Positions 1-8,843 of a stretch of DNA of 64,000 bases are shown here, in pieces. Origin of the DNA: Marinomonas aquiplantarum (GTDB lineage Bacteria > Pseudomonadota > Gammaproteobacteria > Pseudomonadales > Marinomonadaceae); the NCBI RefSeq assembly GCF_003314975.1, contig NZ_QNRF01000001.1:310001-374000 (forward strand), in the 5' to 3' direction. The position numbers and the translations under genes were made by a program. Position 1 is the first letter of the stretch, and each line of letters opens with the position of its first letter. The notes below the pieces were generated by a model that was not told the DNA's origin, made no database searches, and saw only the letters and a program-made list of their open reading frames with translations.

Positions 1-113
1 CACACCTCCAAATGGTGCTATGGAAAACCAAGTCAGGGCATTTTGATAATGCGTGGGCCGCCTTATCTGAACAACTGAACTTACCTGAACTCAAGTGCTT
101 GCCGGAGGAGTAA
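1..113 (+). CDS. 3' end of an upstream gene, probably the DUF2868 partner of the DUF3482 GTPase
   Basis: The frame beginning at base 3 is open from the window edge to a TAA at 111-113 and gives 36 residues ending in LPELKCLPEE. The stop lies three bases before the next ATG (117), and the GGAGGAG stretch at 103-110 inside its last codons serves as that gene's ribosome binding site, so the two are co-transcribed. DUF3482 GTPases are usually preceded by a DUF2868 membrane protein, which is why I suggest that identity. The fragment is too short to prove it. Confidence 0.6.
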   Translation, partial: HLQMVLWKTKSGHFDNAWAALSEQLNLPELKCLPEE

Positions 114-116
114 ACT

Positions 117-1481
117 ATGCCAATTAAATTGTTAGTCGTTGGGCATGCAAACACAGGCAAAACCTCTTTGATTCGCACCTTACTGCGTCGTCATGATTTT
201 GGTGAGATAGCCGACCAAGCAGGCACAACACGTCATGTCGAAAGTGTCGCCATCACGCTGGAAAATCAGCAAATCATGCAATTAACCGACACGCCGGGAT
301 TTGAAGATTCCATTGGGTTGTGGCAACTCAGACAACAACCTCCCTTTTTCTCCCACACGGGCAGTGACTGGTTAACCATGTTTTGCCAAAGCGATTATGC
401 TCATGGCGAGTTCGAACAAGAAGCGAAAATACTGACTCAACTCACGCAAACGGACATCATCTTATATGTGATCGATGTACGTCAGGCACCACTTGGTAAA
501 TATCTGAATGAGCTGGACATTCTTGCCAGTGCAAACAAGCCCATTGTGCCCATTCTAAATTTCAGCGCCAGCGCAACGCCTCACACCAGTATGTGGCGAG
601 AAATTCTAGCGGAACGCCATCTGCATACTTTGGTGAAATACGATTCTGTGGCGTTTTACTTTGAAGACGAAAAGCGCTTATACCAAAGCATTCAAAGCCT
701 CATGCCCGAGGACTATGATCTATTGGAGCGCTTTATCCAAGTTCGTCAGCAAGCGGCTAAATTGCGCTTTCAATCCGCCATTGCTCAACTTGCGCAACTG
801 CTCATCAATGCGGCCAGCTATCGACTGTTAGCAGATCAGTATCCACCTAATGCTCAACAACAAACCAACTTTGAACAGGTTATACAAGGGTTGGAACACA
901 GCTTTTTAGAGCGCCTTTTAGGGCTTTATGAATTTCGCTCAGACGATGTTCAGCTCAGTCATCTCGACATCCAAAATGCTCAATGGCAACAAGACTTGTT
1001 TGCCAAAGACACGCTACAAGAATGGGGACTGGAAACAAGTAGTGGAGCTCTAACCGGAGCGGCTATTGGCGCAGGCATCGATGTTATGTCAGCAGGATTG
1101 AGTTTAGGAACAGCCACAGGGATTGGCTCGTTATTAGGGGCGGGATGGCAAACAGGGAAACACTATAAAGACACCATCAAAAGCAAACTGACCAAGCGTC
1201 ATTATTTATGCCTTGATGATGCCACTTTGGGGTTACTGGCATTACGAGGCTTGCAGACAATCGCTCATTTACATCAGCGCGGTCACGCAACTCAACAGGC
1301 TTTCCAAGTAAATGAGGGCAATGCAAAAGACAGTTCTAGCAACAAAGACACCATTAAGCCCTTGTTGAACGACTTTCAAAAAGCCAGACAACATCCACAA
1401 TGGTATCAAGCCGATAATCCACTACAAGCGCCATTAGAAAGCTCCTTGCAGCAGATAGTAACCAATAAGCTTACCCCTTAG
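117..1481 (+). CDS. DUF3482-type P-loop GTPase
   Basis: A 454-aa GTPase of the family annotated GTPase/DUF3482. The G1 P-loop GHANTGKT is at residues 9-16, a switch/G2 threonine region (AGTTRH) at about 35-40, and G3 DTPGF near residue 58. A canonical NKxD is not obvious; ANKPIVP around residue 140 may hold that place. Residues 315-345 are rich in Gly and Ala (TGAAIGAGIDV, GIGSLLGAG), like the membrane-inserting segment of this family. The C-terminal third is the DUF3482 part. It follows its predecessor by three bases, and its last 11 bases overlap the convergent plsC-like gene. The cellular role of the family is not established. Confidence 0.85.
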   Translation: MPIKLLVVGHANTGKTSLIRTLLRRHDFGEIADQAGTTRHVESVAITLENQQIMQLTDTPGFEDSIGLWQLRQQPPFFSHTGSDWLTMFCQSDYAHGEFEQEAKILTQLTQTDIILYVIDVRQAPLGKYLNELDILASANKPIVPILNFSASATPHTSMWREILAERHLHTLVKYDSVAFYFEDEKRLYQSIQSLMPEDYDLLERFIQVRQQAAKLRFQSAIAQLAQLLINAASYRLLADQYPPNAQQQTNFEQVIQGLEHSFLERLLGLYEFRSDDVQLSHLDIQNAQWQQDLFAKDTLQEWGLETSSGALTGAAIGAGIDVMSAGLSLGTATGIGSLLGAGWQTGKHYKDTIKSKLTKRHYLCLDDATLGLLALRGLQTIAHLHQRGHATQQAFQVNEGNAKDSSSNKDTIKPLLNDFQKARQHPQWYQADNPLQAPLESSLQQIVTNKLTP

Positions 1482-2193
1482 CCGCCAACTCCGCATCTAA
1501 GCGCTGCTGCGCTTGGTGCATCTGCTCTTCACACTGTTGCATCAGTGTGATCACATCGGTTTCATGAAGACCTTCTGTGGAAATCGGATCCAACATGACC
1601 ACTTTTGCTTTACCATTATTCCAACGATTTAATTTAACCTGATTATGTGTACTGCTACAGACCACAGGAATGACAGGCACGCCAGCCTGAACTGCCGCAT
1701 GAAATGCACCACGTTTAAAGGGTAACCAACCACGACCACGACTGCGCGTCCCTTCAGGAAACATCCAAATGGATAACCCGGTTCGTTTCATACTGCTGAC
1801 CACCTGATCTATGGTCGCAATCGCTTTTTTTCGATCGTTACGATTAATTAGAATGTTGCCACTTACCCAGTACAGCAGGCCAAAGAAGGGGATCCAGCGT
1901 AAACTGGTTTTTCCCACCGTCACCACACCTTTTGGCACCACCACGGCAAGAGTAAAGAGATCAAAGTTGTTTTGGTGATTAGCAACATACACAGCTTGAG
2001 GAACAGTTTTGGCCGCCTCAGACACTCGACCTTCTACCGTCAGGCCAAATAAAGGCCCAACTTGCGCAAACACTCGACCGAGATGATACACACGATTTTT
2101 GGATTTTAAGGTCAATAAACAAAACACAATGCCCAACAAAGTTACCAATACAACCAACACCAACAGCAATGCCATCCGTATCAATAGCAACAT
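1471..2193 (-). CDS. plsC: 1-acyl-sn-glycerol-3-phosphate acyltransferase (PlsC family)
   Basis: Transfers an acyl chain to the sn-2 position of lysophosphatidate in phospholipid synthesis, at the inner membrane. A long N-terminal hydrophobic helix is followed by the four acyltransferase blocks: NHQNNFD (the HX4D catalytic motif), a GNILINR block, FPEGTRSRG (block III, substrate phosphate binding) and a VPVIPV block. I prefer the ATG at 2193 (240 aa), with AAGGTGG upstream; an in-frame GTG at 2205 would add four residues. It lies 20 bp after the upstream GGDEF/EAL gene on the same strand and probably shares its transcript. The 3' end overlaps the convergent GTPase gene by 11 bp. Paralogues of PlsC are common, so the symbol denotes the family. 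Confidence 0.85.
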   Translation of the reverse strand: MLLLIRMALLLVLVVLVTLLGIVFCLLTLKSKNRVYHLGRVFAQVGPLFGLTVEGRVSEAAKTVPQAVYVANHQNNFDLFTLAVVVPKGVVTVGKTSLRWIPFFGLLYWVSGNILINRNDRKKAIATIDQVVSSMKRTGLSIWMFPEGTRSRGRGWLPFKRGAFHAAVQAGVPVIPVVCSSTHNQVKLNRWNNGKAKVVMLDPISTEGLHETDVITLMQQCEEQMHQAQQRLDAELAAKG

Positions 2194-2213
2194 AGCGGAT
2201 TCCACCTTAGCAA

Positions 2214-4535
2214 TTAAACTGATCCATTCGACTTGTCATTAAACTCAGCTCGCCAAGCAAAAAAATCGACGGCTTTTAATGGTTTAGAATAAAAATACCC
2301 TTGTATTTTATCACAGTGCAGCGCTCTTAAAAGCGCTACCCCAGCTTGGTTTTCCGCTCCTTCAGCCGTCACCTGAAATCCTAAACTGTGTGACAAATTG
2401 ATACTGGCTTGAGCAATGGATGCATCCCCCTTATTGGTATCAATGTGCTGAACAAAGGCACGGTCTATCTTCACTTCATTGACAGGCAAATCCTGCAGAT
2501 ACGCTAATGACGACTGACCGGTACCAAAGTCATCAATAGCCAAATGAATGCCCATATTTTGTAGTGCTTGTAAGATATTAATAACTTTATTGCGATCCGT
2601 CATGACAGCACTTTCTGTCACTTCCAATGCCAACGCCTCTACTGGCAACTGATTGGCCTCCAAAGCAAGAGAAACGATTAAGGGTAACTCTTCATCCACC
2701 AAATCATGAGCCGATAAATTGATGGCAACACGAATGTTATGACCTTGTTGCCACCATTCGCTCAACTGCATCAACACGGTATTCAGTACCCATTTCGTTA
2801 ACAATTGGATACTGCCCGCGTTTTCTAAGAGCGTAATAAATTCATCGGGGGGAATAAAACCTAACTCGGGGTGAATCCATCGAATCAAGGCTTCCGCCTC
2901 ATGACAGTCGTCTTGTGCTAAACCGACTTTAGGCTGATACACCACAAACAGTTGATTCGCTTCTAACGCGGCAGGCAAGTCGCGAATAATGGTTAACTGG
3001 CGACGATGGTTTTCATCTTCACCAACTTGATAGAAAGCACAACCATCACTCTCCTCTTTGGCCTTCTCGGTCACGATATCAAGCCGCCTTAACGCCGCAT
3101 TAACACTCTCCGTAGCATGTTCCAGCGGTAAAACCCCCATGCTCACGTCAATACGAAGTTCTGAACCTAACGCCACTTCAAGTTCGTCATTCATCAATTC
3201 TTTTAAAGCAGAGCAATCTTGAGCGGTAATGTTACGCTGAAAAATCAATAGAAACTTATCGTCACCTAAACGCGCAATCATATTGGCCTGACTCGCCCAC
3301 TCTTGTAGCCGATTCGCCACTTTACCCAGCAAGATATTCCCCAGATCAAAGCCCAGCATATTATTGATGTTACGAAAACGACGAATGTTCAACAGTAACA
3401 GTCCTCCTTCCTTTGTCGGTAAGGTCTTCTGCAGATACTGTTCAACGGCACTTAGATTATTTAAGCCAGTCAACATGTCATGGGAAGCTCGGTAAGTCAG
3501 CTCTTCTTCACGCATTAAAATGGAATGCTGCATAACCTTCATGGTGTTCGACAACACCCCAAACTCTCCCGTCATTTTTGGCACAGTCAACTCAGCTTGC
3601 TGTACGCTTTTCCCTATACTGTTTGCGAATTCAACCAAATGACTAATAGGACGCGTCATATTTCGCGCCAATGCCAGCCCCATCAGCAAAGCTAAGGCCA
3701 AGGCACCAGCAAAAATACCCAGTAATTGGTTACGCGTGAAGTTATAACTTTCTTTCCAAGGCCCATAAGGCAAATGAATCATGCCCCACTGATTCTTCAC
3801 CCCCAAATCGACCGCCAAAGACAAGTACTTTTCATCGTTAGAAAATACAGGCTCTTGCAAAGCGTCTTCGATGCTCTCTATTTCGTTTAATAAGCGCTGC
3901 CCTTCAGCGGATGGCAAGGTGGTACCACCAAACAGAACCCGTTCATCTTGGGTTCCATAAACAAAACTGATGTCGAGTCCAGTAACGCCTTTGATTTCTT
4001 CCGCCAAAGACTGATCAAGCAGAAATGCCATGCCAACCCAAGCCACAATATTAGGCGACCTTACTGGCACCAGCACCAGTTGATACGCCAGATCGCCGAA
4101 TGCAATCATGGTACTAATAGATGACCCGCCGGAACGTCTTGCCGCAAAAACTAAGTCTGCGACTACTTCACTGGCATTTAGCGCTTGTGTCATCGTGATG
4201 ACCTCGCCAGCAGGAGAGACTAAAAGAGACACATCAGCATTGATTCGCGCACCGTGATTTTGTAAGACAGAACGGATGGTGCCAGTTTCCTTAGTCGCAA
4301 CCGCCTGTTTAAAGCCAAAATCTGAAGTTAGAATTTCAACCCCTTTGGTAAGCTGCTCAGCTCTGGCTTCCAATAACAAATCGAAGACATTTCGAGAAAC
4401 ATCAATTGATTGCACGCCCTGTCGATAGTTATCTTCTTTTAAAGACGACAACACGGCCAGCGCGGTTCCCAGCTGAGCAAGCGCCAATAAAGCCAAAACA
4501 AATAAAATTAATCGCGCCTGAAAGCTGCTGAACAC
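2214..4535 (-). CDS. Membrane dCache/HAMP/degenerate GGDEF/EAL protein, predicted cyclic-di-GMP phosphodiesterase
   Basis: 773 aa. TM1 is at about 8-30, a periplasmic double-Cache-type sensor region at about 35-265, TM2 at about 270-290, HAMP at about 290-345, GGDEF at about 350-505 and EAL at about 515-760. The cyclase signature reads GDDKF (424-428) instead of GGDEF, with the catalytic Glu replaced by Lys, so synthesis is unlikely. The EAL half looks intact: EAL at 548-550, INLS with Asn606, EVTE at 638-641, DDFG at 668-671, KIDR from Lys689, AEG at 724-726 and QGY from Gln745. The expected activity is hydrolysis of c-di-GMP to pGpG, possibly tuned by GTP at the dead cyclase site and by a periplasmic ligand. 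It is probably co-transcribed with plsC downstream. Confidence 0.88.
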   Translation of the reverse strand: MFSSFQARLILFVLALLALAQLGTALAVLSSLKEDNYRQGVQSIDVSRNVFDLLLEARAEQLTKGVEILTSDFGFKQAVATKETGTIRSVLQNHGARINADVSLLVSPAGEVITMTQALNASEVVADLVFAARRSGGSSISTMIAFGDLAYQLVLVPVRSPNIVAWVGMAFLLDQSLAEEIKGVTGLDISFVYGTQDERVLFGGTTLPSAEGQRLLNEIESIEDALQEPVFSNDEKYLSLAVDLGVKNQWGMIHLPYGPWKESYNFTRNQLLGIFAGALALALLMGLALARNMTRPISHLVEFANSIGKSVQQAELTVPKMTGEFGVLSNTMKVMQHSILMREEELTYRASHDMLTGLNNLSAVEQYLQKTLPTKEGGLLLLNIRRFRNINNMLGFDLGNILLGKVANRLQEWASQANMIARLGDDKFLLIFQRNITAQDCSALKELMNDELEVALGSELRIDVSMGVLPLEHATESVNAALRRLDIVTEKAKEESDGCAFYQVGEDENHRRQLTIIRDLPAALEANQLFVVYQPKVGLAQDDCHEAEALIRWIHPELGFIPPDEFITLLENAGSIQLLTKWVLNTVLMQLSEWWQQGHNIRVAINLSAHDLVDEELPLIVSLALEANQLPVEALALEVTESAVMTDRNKVINILQALQNMGIHLAIDDFGTGQSSLAYLQDLPVNEVKIDRAFVQHIDTNKGDASIAQASINLSHSLGFQVTAEGAENQAGVALLRALHCDKIQGYFYSKPLKAVDFFAWRAEFNDKSNGSV

Positions 4536-4716
4536 CTTACATCCTCATATTGATCTCGCTTGATACTAATGAATATCAAAGCAAATGGCTGGCCACATTT
4601 ATCGTGTCTTGAATAATAGGGCTTATCAAATATTTATGCCACACCGGACAAAAAGACTTGTCACCAGCCAACCTTTAACATAAGTTATTGTTTTCAACTT
4701 TTGTTAAAAATGAATT

Positions 4717-5793
4717 ATGAAAGAACAAACCTTGCGCGTTTATGAAGCGATTAAACAAGATCCGTTAGCCTCACAAAAAGCGCTTGCAGATCGACTCAAT
4801 ATGACTCGTGAGTCAGTCGCCAGCCACATTATGCAGCTGACAAGACAAGGCCATATTTTAGGTAAAGGCTACCTTTTAGCTGAACAAAATGCCTATGTGG
4901 TCATTGGTGGAGCCAATGTCGACATCAACGGTAATAGCCTTGTGCAATGGTTACCGCAAGACTCCAACCCAGGACAAATAAACCAAAGCCCCGGCGGAGT
5001 TGGCCGAAATATCGCGGAAAACTTAGCCCGCCTAGGTGAAAAAGTGCATCTGATTGCCCCCATTGGTTTAGACCAACGCGGCGACTGGCTAATCGAACAG
5101 ACTCGAACCAGCGGAGTCGATACCCATCACGTGATTCGCCACGACAACTTACCAACGGGGACTTATTTAGCAATCAGCAACGAGCTTGGTCAGCTGCAAG
5201 CTGCTATTGCTGATATGCGTATTATCGACACATTAGAAACCAGTCGCTTAGTCGCTAAAACCGCCTTATTACAAGGCGCAAGCCGCATTATTGTAGACGC
5301 CAATTTATCGCAAGAATGCATTACTTGGCTTGCTCAACAACCCATTAATGCTACCTTCATTGCCGATGCAGTGTCTGCAACGAAAGCACCAAAATTATTA
5401 CCTATTCTCGCGCATCTGGATGTCCTAAAGGTCAATCAGGATGAAGCCAGAGCCATACTCAACAGCCAAGAAGAAGACCCAAAACAACTTGCAAAGACAT
5501 TAAGACAACAGGGCGTCCAAACCGTTCTGCTGAGTCTTGGAAGCCAAGGGTTACTGCACTGTGATGCATCAGGACATCATCTTCAGAACTGCTACCCTAC
5601 GACACCAGTCAGCGATACAGGTGCCGGCGATGCCCTGCTTGCCGGCTATTTAACGGCTTGCGAACAATTCGAACAAACAGAACAACGGCTTTCTTTTGCA
5701 TTGGCTTGTGCAGCCATGACATTAGAGAGCCCTCACGCCAATCACCCTGAACTCAGTGTTCAAACTGTCACTCAATGGATGCAAACACTATGA
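4717..5793 (+). CDS. psuK: Pseudouridine kinase of the PfkB family with N-terminal winged helix
   Basis: Phosphorylates pseudouridine to pseudouridine 5'-phosphate, the substrate of the next gene. 358 aa. Residues 1-55 form a winged helix-turn-helix (QKALADRLNMTRESVASHI), as in YeiC-like kinases. PfkB signatures follow: GGANVDINGN at about 63-72, the substrate-side GGVGRN at about 92-97, and the ATP-side DTGAGDALLAGY near residue 300, where the second Asp is the catalytic base. The stop overlaps the psuG start as ATGA. No pseudouridine transporter is adjacent. The identity is well supported by the pairing with psuG; the DNA-binding role of the HTH is an inference. Confidence 0.9.
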   Translation: MKEQTLRVYEAIKQDPLASQKALADRLNMTRESVASHIMQLTRQGHILGKGYLLAEQNAYVVIGGANVDINGNSLVQWLPQDSNPGQINQSPGGVGRNIAENLARLGEKVHLIAPIGLDQRGDWLIEQTRTSGVDTHHVIRHDNLPTGTYLAISNELGQLQAAIADMRIIDTLETSRLVAKTALLQGASRIIVDANLSQECITWLAQQPINATFIADAVSATKAPKLLPILAHLDVLKVNQDEARAILNSQEEDPKQLAKTLRQQGVQTVLLSLGSQGLLHCDASGHHLQNCYPTTPVSDTGAGDALLAGYLTACEQFEQTEQRLSFALACAAMTLESPHANHPELSVQTVTQWMQTL

Positions 5794-6695
5794 ATCAATT
5801 CCTTGATATTCACCCAGAAGTCGCTGAAGCCATTGCTTCCGGCAAACCCGTTGTTGCTTTAGAAAGCACCATCATTTCCCATGGTATGCCTTGGCCACAG
5901 AACGCAGAAACCGCTAAAAAAGTGGAGCAAGTTATTCGTGACAATGGCGCCATTCCAGCGACCATTGCGATTATCGATGGTCGTCTTAAAGCTGGGCTCA
6001 GCAGCGATGAAATCGATACGTTAGCGAAAGCCGGTTTGTCCGTGACCAAATGCTCTCGTCGTGATTTACCTTTTGTGGTTGCTCAGAAACAACACGGCGC
6101 CACGACTGTTGCGGCCACTATGATTATTGCCGCAATGGCTGGCATACGAGTATTCGCAACAGGCGGCATTGGTGGTGTTCACCGTGGCGCGCAACAAACC
6201 TTCGATATCTCAGCCGACTTGCAAGAGCTGGCCAAAACGAATGTGGCAGTAGTTTGTGCTGGCGCGAAGTCGATTTTGGATTTGGCCTTAACTCGCGAAT
6301 ACTTAGAGACTCAAGGGGTACCAGTGCTAGGCTATAAGACTGATGTCTTACCAGCTTTTTATACTCGTGAAAGTGATCATACCGTGGATTACAACATGGC
6401 GAGCGCCAAAGACATTGCACAATTCATCAGTGCAAAATGGGGTATGCAGTTACATGGTGGCGCTGTCATTGCCAATCCAATCCCTGAAGAGTTTGCGATG
6501 GACAAAGAGGCGATTGACTCAGCCATCAACCAAGCCTTAGCGGAAATGGAAGAGCAAGGTGTCGGTGGTAAAGAGTCCACACCTTTCTTATTAGCACGTG
6601 TTGCCGAACTGACTGGCGGTAATAGTCTCGCCAGCAACATTCAACTGGTGTTTAACAACGCCCGTCTGGCCGCTGAAATCGCCACGGCATTGTAA
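5790..6695 (+). CDS. psuG: Pseudouridine-5'-phosphate glycosidase
   Basis: Splits the C-glycosidic bond of pseudouridine 5'-phosphate to uracil and ribose 5-phosphate (reversible, Mn-dependent in the E. coli enzyme). It spans the whole family: PVVALESTIISHGMPWPQN near the N-terminus carries the conserved Glu, VTKCSRRDLP the conserved Lys, and FATGGIGGVHRGA the phosphate-binding glycines. NPIPEEFAMD and FLLARVAELTGG are also typical. I choose the ATG at 5790, which overlaps the psuK stop as ATGA and gives 301 aa; an in-frame ATG at 5775 would add five residues. Neither has a strong Shine-Dalgarno, which fits translational coupling. Confidence 0.93.
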   Translation: MNQFLDIHPEVAEAIASGKPVVALESTIISHGMPWPQNAETAKKVEQVIRDNGAIPATIAIIDGRLKAGLSSDEIDTLAKAGLSVTKCSRRDLPFVVAQKQHGATTVAATMIIAAMAGIRVFATGGIGGVHRGAQQTFDISADLQELAKTNVAVVCAGAKSILDLALTREYLETQGVPVLGYKTDVLPAFYTRESDHTVDYNMASAKDIAQFISAKWGMQLHGGAVIANPIPEEFAMDKEAIDSAINQALAEMEEQGVGGKESTPFLLARVAELTGGNSLASNIQLVFNNARLAAEIATAL

Positions 6696-6720
6696 GTCAA
6701 TATAGAAAATATCGGCCAGT

Positions 6721-6752
6721 TCATTATTGGCGGCTATTGCTGCCAATAATGA
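6721..6752. terminator. Inverted repeat between convergent psuG and rlmF, possible bidirectional terminator
   Basis: TCATTATTGGC (6721-6731) pairs perfectly with GCCAATAATGA (6742-6752) around a 10-nt loop. It overlaps the last codons and stop of rlmF. There is no T-tract on either side, so it is a weak terminator candidate; it may instead protect 3' ends. Confidence 0.35.
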
Positions 6753-7732
6753 TCACGCCAATAGTCGATTTGATCGTCGGCAAGGAAACTCCAGGCGACA
6801 AATCGGCTGATTTTTTGGCCTTGTGCCATCTCAATCACCTTCACTTGTCTAGCTCCAACGTCTTTTAGGGCGTTTTGAATGGTGTCTAAATTGCTTTGAC
6901 GAGCCACTAACGAAGTAAACCAAAAACATTGATCCCGGTATTGAGTACTTTCCTTAACCATACGTACGATAAAACCGGCTTCACCACCTTCACACCAGAG
7001 TTCTGGTGCTGTTCCACCAAAATTAAGAGAGACTTTTTGAGGCCCATTTTTACGAGTCGTGTTTGACGCCCCTTTGACACCACGCCACTTACGCTGAGAC
7101 TCTTCCAGCATGGCCGATTGACTGGTATGAAATGGCGGATTACACAAGGTTAAATCAAATCGTTCATCCGCCTGCCAAACGCCTTTGAAGATGGCTTTTT
7201 CCGACCCTTGTTGTCGAACACTCACCGCATTTTTCAAACACGGGTTGGACTTGATAATGGTTGAGCAAGTGGCGATCGCAATGGGATTCACATCGGAGCC
7301 CACAAATTGCCAGCCATATTCTTGGTGCCCAACAATCGGATACACGCAGTTTGCACCAACACCAACATCCAACACTTTAATATTCTTACCACGCGGAATA
7401 ACGCCGTCATGACTGGCCGCCAGCAAGTCCGCTAAATAATGGATGTAATCGGCTCGACCGGGAATGGGAGGGCACAAGAAGCCAGCTGGAATGTCCCAAA
7501 ACGCCACGCCATAAAAATGATTTAGTAACGCACGATTGAGCGCTTTCACCGCATTTGGGTTAGCGAAATCAATCGATTCATTACCATATTTATTGAGCTG
7601 AATGTAATGGGATAACTCAGGACAAGAGTCCGCCAACAAGGCAAAATCATAACGCGCACGATGAGGATTGCGAGGATGCAACTCTAGTTTGTTGCTACGT
7701 TTAGCCTTGGTATGCTTGCTTTTATGAGCCAC
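6734..7732 (-). CDS. rlmF: 23S rRNA (adenine(1618)-N6)-methyltransferase
   Basis: SAM-dependent methylation of A1618 in 23S rRNA (YbiN in E. coli). 332 aa. The basic N-terminus (KSKHTKAKRSNKLELHPRN) and the block HPRNPHRARYDF are family marks. The SAM motif I region is VLDVGVGANCVYP, and NPPFHTS is the N6-adenine methyltransferase NPPF motif. The start is a GTG at 7732 without a strong Shine-Dalgarno; no better in-frame start is nearby. Single gene, convergent with psuG. Confidence 0.92.
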   Translation of the reverse strand: MAHKSKHTKAKRSNKLELHPRNPHRARYDFALLADSCPELSHYIQLNKYGNESIDFANPNAVKALNRALLNHFYGVAFWDIPAGFLCPPIPGRADYIHYLADLLAASHDGVIPRGKNIKVLDVGVGANCVYPIVGHQEYGWQFVGSDVNPIAIATCSTIIKSNPCLKNAVSVRQQGSEKAIFKGVWQADERFDLTLCNPPFHTSQSAMLEESQRKWRGVKGASNTTRKNGPQKVSLNFGGTAPELWCEGGEAGFIVRMVKESTQYRDQCFWFTSLVARQSNLDTIQNALKDVGARQVKVIEMAQGQKISRFVAWSFLADDQIDYWRDHYWQQ

Positions 7733-7797
7733 AGAATCGCCATTTTTGATTGCTAAACGCTAAGTATAACCGAATACCTAAGCTGGCAAGAAGCACC

Positions 7798-8736
7798 TTA
7801 GTCAAGGTGATCAGGATAAGGCACCAAAGACTGCACCACCTCTCTCGCCATTTGTCGAAACCATTCAGCAGCGGGATCTCCCGACGAAGTTCTGGGCCAA
7901 CACAAATAGTAATGCACATCAGGAAACTCAAATGGAAGATCTTTCATCACTAAACCAAATACCTGTTGAAATCGAGAGGGTAGTAAACCACTTGTACTAA
8001 GCAGTAACTGGGTTCTCGACACTGTTTCCAGCGCGGCCATAAAATAAGGCGTTCGGAATGCGAATCGCCGCTCTTTTGCTCTTTCACCCAATAGAGAGTC
8101 ACTCACGACTTGCATTGAACCGCCCATGTTCACCAACACATGCTGATAACGCATGTAATCGTCTAATGTCAGCTTGGGCTGATTCGCAAGAGGGTGTGAC
8201 TGAGACATAATGCAGCGAAATTTCTCACGACCAAATAAAGTCCGTTTAAAATTATTCGGCACCTCTATGTATTCACTGCATAAATACAAATCACCAGACT
8301 GTTCGGTTTGCCTCAATAAACTGGTTTCGGTAATGGTGGTGGTTTCTAAGGACGCCAACGGCGCCTCTCGATAAAAACGTTCCGCGATCGACGGTACATA
8401 AGCCTGCGCTTGGTAGTGAGTGGTTAACAAGCGGAACACACGTCGACTGGTATTAGGATCGAAATCCGGTGAGATCTGCATACTGGCCATCTGCTCAAGC
8501 ATGAGTTTAATCGGACCTTCGAGTTCTAAGGCCTTAGCGGTGGGCGCCATTCCACTCGATGTTCGAATAAATAACGGATCATCAAATGCATGACGCAAGC
8601 GCATTAGCAAACGACTCATGGCGGATTGACTTAAAGACATGCGCTGTGCCGCTCGGCCAACATGCCGCTCTTCAAGCAATAAAATCAAACCTGTTAAGGC
8701 TTTTAAATCAAGTTGCTGTAATGCATTCGATATCAT
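7798..8736 (-). CDS. LysR-family transcriptional regulator, divergent from an EamA exporter
   Basis: 312 aa from the ATG at 8736 (a TTG two codons earlier is possible). The N-terminal winged HTH is clear: HVGRAAQRMSLSQSAMSRLLMRLR at about 25-48, followed by DDPLFIRT, closer to the LeuO/NodD-like branch of LysR than to the CysB branch. The C-terminal effector-binding domain starts near residue 90 (FRLLTTHYQAQAY). It is divergent from an EamA transporter, with an inverted repeat (8754-8779) in the shared spacer, so it probably controls that transporter and itself. The effector is unknown. Confidence 0.88.
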   Translation of the reverse strand: MISNALQQLDLKALTGLILLLEERHVGRAAQRMSLSQSAMSRLLMRLRHAFDDPLFIRTSSGMAPTAKALELEGPIKLMLEQMASMQISPDFDPNTSRRVFRLLTTHYQAQAYVPSIAERFYREAPLASLETTTITETSLLRQTEQSGDLYLCSEYIEVPNNFKRTLFGREKFRCIMSQSHPLANQPKLTLDDYMRYQHVLVNMGGSMQVVSDSLLGERAKERRFAFRTPYFMAALETVSRTQLLLSTSGLLPSRFQQVFGLVMKDLPFEFPDVHYYLCWPRTSSGDPAAEWFRQMAREVVQSLVPYPDHLD

Positions 8737-8753
8737 AACCAAAAACCGTTTCT

Positions 8754-8779
8754 TGCATAATTATTAGAAACATTATGCA
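8754..8779. promoter_or_regulatory. Inverted repeat in the LysR/EamA spacer, candidate LysR operator
   Basis: TGCATAAT (8754-8761) and ATTATGCA (8772-8779) are perfect 8-bp arms around a 10-bp spacer. The site contains several T-N11-A type spacings and lies 18 bp from the LysR ATG and 65 bp from the EamA ATG, where an autoregulatory site is expected. Confidence 0.55.
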
Positions 8780-8843
8780 TTGGATAACATGATTAAGACA
8801 CGGCATTCTTTAACTATCTTGTTCCCTTTCATGAGAGACGGTC

